64,000 nucleotides of DNA, taken from Sarcocystis neurona (taxonomy: Eukaryota > Apicomplexa > Conoidasida > Eucoccidiorida > Sarcocystidae). Under the pieces are notes generated by a model that was not told the DNA's origin, did no database searches, and saw only the letters and a program-made list of their open reading frames with translations. The DNA is taken from contig KL647289.1 in assembly GCA_000727475.1 (NCBI GenBank), positions 6,451,255-6,515,254 of the forward strand, in the 5' to 3' direction. Made by a program: the position numbers and the translations under genes. Positions 58,901-64,000 of this stretch are shown one piece after another; the stretch's first letter is position 1; every line of letters starts with the position of its first letter.

Positions 58901-61900
58901 CACGCATCCATATATTATATTGACACATATCTAGGAGGTACACGTACTGATCCACACAGAGAGAGAAATACACAAGCAGACACATATATACATATATATA
59001 TATGTGTACACAAACGAGGACATGCGTATAGGGGCGCAGATGGGTCCACACTTCTTTGAATCGGTTCAGGATCCACAGAGAGACAAGTATAGAGAGATAC
59101 ACACGAATACATCCATACCCACGGGGCAGTTACATTAAAGAGTTCGTGATTTACACACACAGAGAGATGAGAAGGCAGGGAAATTTCCACCAACACAGTC
59201 ATGTACATATTCGCCTCCTCACAGGCCTGTTGGTAGGAGACACACAGACACCCGAGAACGCAGAGAAACTCTCTATACCAACATATATACATATACATGT
59301 ATATATACTATATACACGTATACATGTACCTATACTACACTTGCGTACACATGTACATACACTATATACTATACATACATAGAGGTGTATACATACCATG
59401 TATCCTTACACATGCACGTGAAGGGACACTCGTTCAAAGAAGATATCCCCTGCAAAGGTATCTCGCTGGGTTTCTCTCTGTCCATTCACCCGCCGCTGTT
59501 ATCGTCATGTATTCACGCAGAAGCGCGCCGCCCACACGCGTGTGTACACCCCCCTACGGACGCCCATGCTTCCATATATATATGTATACGCGTATATATA
59601 TATAGCCCGGCGCATGCGCCAGACGCGTCTGTGTCTCCGTGTTTTACACAGGGACGCGGGGAGGAGGAAGGGAGACGGATGGGCCTCCACCACGTACACT
59701 GTGGGGCCGGTCGAAGAAACTGCAACCGCTTGTAGAGAAGTTTCTTCTTTTGATCTGCGTATCTTCTTCGCCTTTTGCACGTCTTACAAGAAGAGCCAAA
59801 CTCGGCCCCCACGGCTGAGACCTACGTCTATGTACAAGACGAGCAGAGGTAACGTACGGGGGCAAGAAATAACGTAGAGACTAAACATGACATGTATGTG
59901 AGTATGTCATGAAGTTCATTACCGACCCTCTACAGCGATATACACAGAGTCTATGAAGGCTCCATGACATAGATATGTTATGAATAAGAAGACAGAGTAG
60001 ACACACATACAAGATTCCCTAGGTATACATACCTTTGCCTGTGTGCGCTCTACTACGTACACGTACATGTAAGTGTATAGGCGCCCCCGTGTCTACCCTA
60101 CCTACGCTCTATAAACATATATATAGAAGTAACAACGTTGCTGCTGCTGTCGACGCACTGGACAGAGGTTCCTGCTGCAGTTGCTGCTGCTGCCGCGAAA
60201 AATGCGTCTCCTGTTACGGTCCTCATCACCTCAACGACAAACAAGTTCCCCTTGCCCTCCTCCGTGCTGCTGCTGCTTTGTCGCTCTACATACATATACA
60301 CAAATCGATAGGTAGATAGACATACATGTATACATATAGGTACATATAGATACAGGTACATATAGATATAGGTACATTTATAGGCGTAGGTACATACAGA
60401 TATAGGTGCATATAGATGTAGATATATATGGATATAGATATACATAGATATACATATATAGATATTGACGTATATGTAGGCATAGATATATATAGATATA
60501 GATGCATATAGATATAGATACAGATATATGCAGATATATGTAAGTATAGATATACAGACACAGGTACATATACGTAGATACAGATCTAGATATGCACACC
60601 TAGATATATATATATGTATATACAAATAAATATATATATATATATATGTATGGACACATATAGATACAGAGACACATAGATATAGACATACAGAGATATA
60701 TGCAGATACAGTGTGTATATACACATATACACAAGTATAGATGTACAGATATAGATAGATATATATACATACAGATCTAGATGTGTCTACCTAGATAGAT
60801 ATAGATATATATAGAGAGAGATATATATATATAAATACAGATATACAGATGTGGACACATATATAGACACACATATAAACAAATGTAGTTATAGTGTGTA
60901 CATGGAGAAGAGTATACAGACGCCCATTTGTATGTTTATGTACGTCTTGCTGCTGCTGTTGTCGGTGATAGGAGGGCAGCTCTTTTGGCGGCGGCGACCG
61001 CTGCTGTTGCTCCTGCTGTCGCTGCTGCTGCGCCTGTGTGTCACTGCCGCTTTCCCCAGAGCTGCTGGCCGATCCGCTGCCCTGCGGCTGCCCCAGAATG
61101 AAGAGGACAAGGAAAGTAAGCGGCAGGAGAACGCAGAGGAGGAGGCACACGGAAATACGTGGAAGCAGTCAGGCGGAGGAAGAGACGAAGAAGTACCCCT
61201 GCATGCGGGAATTTCCGTCGCAATACGCGCGTCGACCTTCTTAAACGCAGCGAAGAGCACCTGCAGCAACAGCCCAGCGACAGCAGCAAAGGACGTTCAC
61301 AAGAACTCAGTTTTCAGTGACCATATATATATATATATATATACATATTTATATATGTAGACTACGTCGCACACACACATATACAGGAATATACGTTTAT
61401 ATGCATCTGATACACATACTACATTACATGCATCAAGTATATTTATCACTGTATACGTACATGCGTAGGAATGTACCTATGTAGACACGTACGTAAGTCT
61501 ACATGTATATATATATATGCATGTACATGCACATGTATGTCTGCAAAGAAGTACGAATGTATATATATTATATATGGATATATGCACGGATGTGCGAATG
61601 TATATGTACTACATATATATACATATACACAGACATGTACGAATGTACGAATGCATACGTATTACATATATATATATATATATGTACGTGTACGAATGGA
61701 CGAATGTATGTGTATTACAGTAGAAGACACGTCCACGCAGGCATACCACATCCGCATCCGCATGCAAAAAAGCGGATGCAGTCTAGACATATATGTGTGT
61801 CTGCCTCTCTCTTCTCTGTCTCTCTACACGTACGTACGCGGGCCCATCCTCCTGCAGTCAACCGAGCAACGTGTCCGACCATCCATATAATCTAAATATA

Positions 61901-63932
61901 CACATATATATATATATATATACTAGAGTATGTGCTGTGCTGGATATGTGTGTGCGCGTGCCGCAGGAAGCGCAGGGGTAGCGAGAGAAGGTGGGACGGA
62001 GCGACGTCTACCTGCTTCATTTCCCTGTCAGAAAGGCTGTGCGAGGCTGGGTCTCCTTGCTGCTGCTGTTCCTGACTTTGATCCTCTTCATCCTCACAAA
62101 ACTCAGCAGCAGCAGCAGGTCGTGACGGGCGAGATGCCGCCGCGGCTCCGTTCACGTTTGCCTCGTCGCACCCCATCTGCTGCACGTCGTTCTTGCTGCT
62201 GCTGCTGCTGGCAGACGTTGCTGCTGCGTCCCGTTGCTGCTGCTTCTCCCTCTGCAGCAGGAGCAGCTGGGCAGCCAGTTCTGCCGGCAGGGCCTCCTTC
62301 ACGAACACCGCCGCCTGCCGCCCGCCGTGGCCGTCGAAGACTCCGAAGACTCTGCGCCCCACCACGGCCCCCCCACGGACGGCGTCACCGGCGACACGGA
62401 GATGGCAGAGACAGCAGACACAGAGAGACAGAGACGTGGGAGACAGGGAGACACGCGAAGAAGTCGGACCGCGCAGCAGACGTGCCACACACGTACGGAG
62501 ACGGGAAGGACGCCCACGCTGAGACGCCGTCGGCCTGCAAACTCCTCGCTGACGTGGGCGCGGAGAAACCTCCAAGAAGCCACCCAAGACGGGGGAGACG
62601 GAGACGCGAAAAGAGAGAAAAGTAGGGAGGAAGAGGAGGAAAAGAAGCAGACAAGCCGACAGCAAAGTGCGTAGGAACAGAGACTGCAGGTGTACTGCGG
62701 TTACGGTCTTTCTCTGAGGATTGCCCAATACGTACATACTTTACCTACACAAATCTATACGTATACGCACACTCCCTGCGTGCGCATCCTCTTACACATA
62801 CATACAAATATTCATACGTATAGACACTCTCTGCATGCGCCTTGAGCTCCATTAGATAGACATACATATTTATACGTGTACACATCCTCTGAATGCGCCT
62901 CGTCCTGTATATAGTCATACGTGTATACACACCCTTTGCATGCGCGTCGGCCTACATGTACATATATATATATATATACGTTCACCTATATATACTCAAA
63001 TCTATATACACATGCATATATACACACCCCCTGGGGGCAGTGCCATAGACATTATATATACACTGTTTTATCTATATATATATACATATATAGATAGACG
63101 GATAGAGATTCGTACGCGTATACATGTATCTTCATACAGGTGCAGCTGTATGTGTATACACTCATATTGATATATGGACGTATATATACATACCCCCTGA
63201 GGACAGCTCCATCTGTCGAGGACGCTCCGACTGTGCGACACGCATATGCCGATACCGAACAGACGCAGAGATAGAAAGACAGTGCGAGAGACAGACATAC
63301 ACACATACATACACATACACATATATATATATTTGTCTAGACAGGAGGAGAGGACTAGAGAGATTGAGAAGCAGAGAACATTTTATATATGTACATGTAC
63401 ATATATTTATGTATATTCCTCTACAGAGAGTGAGAAGCAAGAAGCAAGATACACATATATATCTACACAGAGAGCGAGGAGCAGAAAACAAGATACACAT
63501 ATGTGTATATACACACACATATATACATATATATATAAATGTACAGAGAGCGAGGAGCAGAAGACAGTACACATATATACATATATGTATACATAATATA
63601 TATACAGAGAGCGAGGAGCAGAAGACAAGATACATGTATGTATATGCATATGTGTATCTCTCTGCAGATGCGAAGACAGGGGGGAGCAGACTGGGAAGCT
63701 CACGCGAAGTCGCAGGCAGAGAGGGTTGGTTGAAAGGGGAGCAGCGATGGCAGCATCAAGTGTTCGTCTTCCATCTGCTTCCGTACGCCTTTGTCTCCGT
63801 AGCAGGAAGCGAGAACGTGATAATTGCCTGCACGTGCATGCGAGCGCGCGGGGAGAGGGGAAGACGCACACGTGAGGGGGAAGACAGCAGCACTGCACTA
63901 CACACAGATGTGTCGTCTGCGATCTTCGCCAT
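52825..63932 (-). CDS. PP2C-family (PPM) Mg/Mn-dependent serine/threonine protein phosphatase
   Basis: Removes phosphate from Ser/Thr of protein targets, with two metal ions held by Asp residues. Exons 63932-63902, 63827-63704, 62351-62012, 61260-61197, 57648-57541, 55995-55863 and 53867-53714 join in phase into 318 residues from MAKIADDTSV. Family motifs in order are QMEDEH (about 28-33), FGVFDGHGG (54-62), DGCTAVVVL (187-195; usually SGTTA), CLGDSAAYL (205-213; GDSAA for GDSRA), NGRVNGALEVTRSFGDISLK (250-269) and LLLGCDGFWN (292-301). Metal ligands Asp31, Asp58 and Asp297 are visible. The final DN motif was not found, so the C-terminus is incomplete; an exon at 52902-52825 is tentative. A Gln/Ser/Ala-rich insert lies at about 85-160. 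No signal peptide or membrane segment, so it is probably cytosolic or nuclear. Confidence 0.92.
53714..53867 (-). CDS. Phosphatase exon 7 (DGFWN motif)
   Basis: Encodes LKRYGVSCLPTVKKFTLEPT, QDQFLLLGCDGFWNCW and ARDAVSLAAELWEK. DGFW holds a metal-binding Asp. The join SFGDIS|LKRYGVSCLP is typical. The 3' limit is taken at AAA|GTCAGC, phase 0. Confidence 0.9.
53868..55862 (-). other. Phosphatase intron 6
   Basis: CA/TA microsatellites (55500-55680, 55760-55810), a GC-balanced part (54380-55500) with long Arg/His/Thr frames on plus, and a CAG tract (53890-54375, CTG on the minus strand) immediately before the next exon. Confidence 0.8.
55863..55995 (-). CDS. Phosphatase exon 6 (RVNG and FGD motifs)
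   Basis: Encodes IPLTEVHRHWVIEEKERIAR, MGGSIENGRVNGALEVTRSF and GDI. It matches the PP2C pattern ...E..RI...GG.......RVNG.L.VTRSFGD. The Asp of the usual LTxDH is here Val (LTEVH). Donor TC|GTACGT, phase 2. Confidence 0.95.
55996..57540 (-). other. Phosphatase intron 5
   Basis: GC-balanced first part (56880-57480 is open on both strands, Arg/Lys/Glu-rich on plus) and microsatellites (56110-56190, 56460-56870). No recognised coding sequence. Confidence 0.75.
57541..57648 (-). CDS. Phosphatase exon 5 (GDS motif)
   Basis: Encodes GCTAVVVLMRERQVYVACLG then DSAAYLARKKDATLH, the paired core strands of PP2C. The split Asp at the start is made with the previous exon's G. Two motif residues differ from the consensus: GCTA for GTTA, and GDSAA for GDSRA. 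Donor CACT|GTAAGT. Confidence 0.95.
57649..61196 (-). other. Phosphatase intron 4 (3.5 kb)
   Basis: Contains, in minus-strand terms, CAG repeats soon after the donor, a 300-base GATATA/CATATAG array (60300-60780), microsatellites (58980-59000, 59280-59400), a four-unit tandem repeat (57900-58275) and CTG close to the acceptor. No coding sequence recognised; a second CTG run lies at 60140-60290 on plus. Confidence 0.8.
57895..58275. repeat. Four-unit tandem repeat, period about 110-116 bp
   Basis: ACTNCAGGAGCGC-type cores at 57909, 58024, 58133 and 58249, each followed by TACGGTAGGTG (or a variant) and GAACGCCA/GACACCAG, with TATATA and CTACATAC spacer. Confined to phosphatase intron 4. Confidence 0.88.
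61197..61260 (-). CDS. Phosphatase exon 4
   Basis: Encodes VLFAAFKKVDARIATEIPA and CR, the helix that follows the DGHGG domain entry in PP2Cs (family: hxxAFxxxDxxh). Phase 0 in, phase 1 out (AGGG|GTACTT). Confidence 0.88.
61261..62011 (-). other. Phosphatase intron 3
   Basis: TA/CATA microsatellites (61320-61360, 61500-61730). On the minus strand CTG repeats lead into the acceptor (TTGCTGCAG). Confidence 0.8.
62012..62351 (-). CDS. Phosphatase exon 3 (DGHGG) with low-complexity insert
   Basis: Begins VFGVFDGHGGRQAAVFVKEA, the second PP2C motif and following helix. An insert of about 75 residues with Gln, Ser, Ala and Asp/Glu runs follows where most PP2Cs have a short loop, and the exon ends REMKQ|GTAGAC in phase 0. 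The acceptor GGGCGCAG is fixed by the phase of exon 2. Confidence 0.93.
62770..62955. repeat. Four-unit repeat around CTCTGCATGCGC, period about 50-60 bp
   Basis: CTCCCTGCGTGCGC, CTCTCTGCATGCGC, CCTCTGAATGCGCC and CCCTTTGCATGCGC occur near 62770, 62827, 62886 and 62931, each followed by CATAC/TATACG spacer. Two further CCCCTG/CAGTGCCAT-like blocks lie near 63028 and 63192. Confidence 0.75.
63365..63640. repeat. Tandem repeat around ACAGAGAGCGAGGAGCAG
   Basis: Cores at about 63424, 63467, 63543 and 63605 with AGAAGACAAGATACA or a variant, separated by TATATACACA spacer. A looser copy precedes them at about 63355. Confined to this intron. Confidence 0.85.
63704..63827 (-). CDS. Phosphatase exon 2 (ME-D-H motif)
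   Basis: Encodes NYHVLASCYGDKGVRKQMED and EHLMLPSLLP. GDKGVRKQMEDEH is the first PP2C motif, with the first metal-binding Asp. The donor GACTTCGC|GTGAGC leaves phase 2, completed by the first base of exon 3 (giving DFAVFGVFDGHGG). Confidence 0.93.
63902..63932 (-). CDS. Phosphatase exon 1 with start codon
   Basis: The ATG follows a run of A on the minus strand and encodes MAKIADDTSV. The donor is GTGT|GTAGTG (phase 1); GTGTGTA|GTGCAG four bases on also keeps phase. The intron that follows is only about 74 bases, in strong contrast to the others. Confidence 0.8.
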
Positions 63933-64000
63933 TTTTTTTTTCTCCAAAAAGGGCTCGTCCTGGTGTTTGTTGAATTGCCTGCTTTATTTGAACAGGTCCC

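Larger units (their letters stand above)
62352..63703 (-). other. Phosphatase intron 2 with two private tandem repeats
   Basis: Contains 3-4 repeats around ACAGAGAGCGAGGAGCAG (63365-63640) and a four-unit TGCNTGCGC array (62770-62955), TA/TG arrays, and A/C/G-rich sequence (minus C/T-rich) before the acceptor. No coding sequence. Confidence 0.8.

Overview
The window looks like nuclear DNA of an apicomplexan parasite of the Eimeria type (Coccidia); the species cannot be read from the sequence. The evidence is dense CAG/CTG trinucleotide repeats both in exons (Gln, Ser and Ala runs) and in introns, intron-rich genes, a protein with signal-anchor plus transit-peptide-like leader of the kind sent to the apicoplast, and pyrimidine-rich leaders. 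Nothing bacterial is visible (no operons, no ribosome-binding-site spaced genes), and I found no credible tRNA, rRNA, CRISPR or transposase.

Three genes could be rebuilt exon by exon, with reading phase agreeing at every junction unless stated. (1) 2145-20650, plus strand: the gamma subunit of translation factor eIF2B, ten exons found, about 617 residues, first exon(s) not found. Nine introns of 1.1-2.8 kb make up about 90% of the locus. (2) 32728-37978, plus strand: a five-exon thioredoxin/glutaredoxin-fold protein with a CPYC motif and an apicoplast-type leader. (3) 63932 down to about 52825, minus strand: a PP2C-family protein phosphatase, seven firm exons from its start codon, with a doubtful last exon. 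A fourth gene, plus strand about 39099-41700, has protein-like exons that I do not recognise. Weaker small candidates lie at 24248-25076, 26648-26788 and 42823-43499.

The rest is repeat. Introns and spacers are filled with TA, TG/CA and GTAT/CATA microsatellites, CTG/CAG tracts, and short diverged tandem repeats (period about 50-130 bp) whose family differs from intron to intron. Between 28.3 and 30.5 kb there is a different kind of repeat, a diverged tandem array of about 775 bp period. A 600-base polypyrimidine tract sits at 1.03-1.64 kb, and an assembly gap of Ns covers 48737-49721.

The most interesting signals are structural. The plus strand is rich in T/G motifs across the plus-strand eIF2B gene and rich in A/C motifs across the minus-strand phosphatase gene. 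CTG tracts tend to lie just before 3' splice sites and CAG tracts just after 5' splice sites on both strands, so several long introns carry complementary repeats near their two ends. The genes are housekeeping or regulatory (translation initiation control, plastid redox, dephosphorylation) and show no operon-like link.
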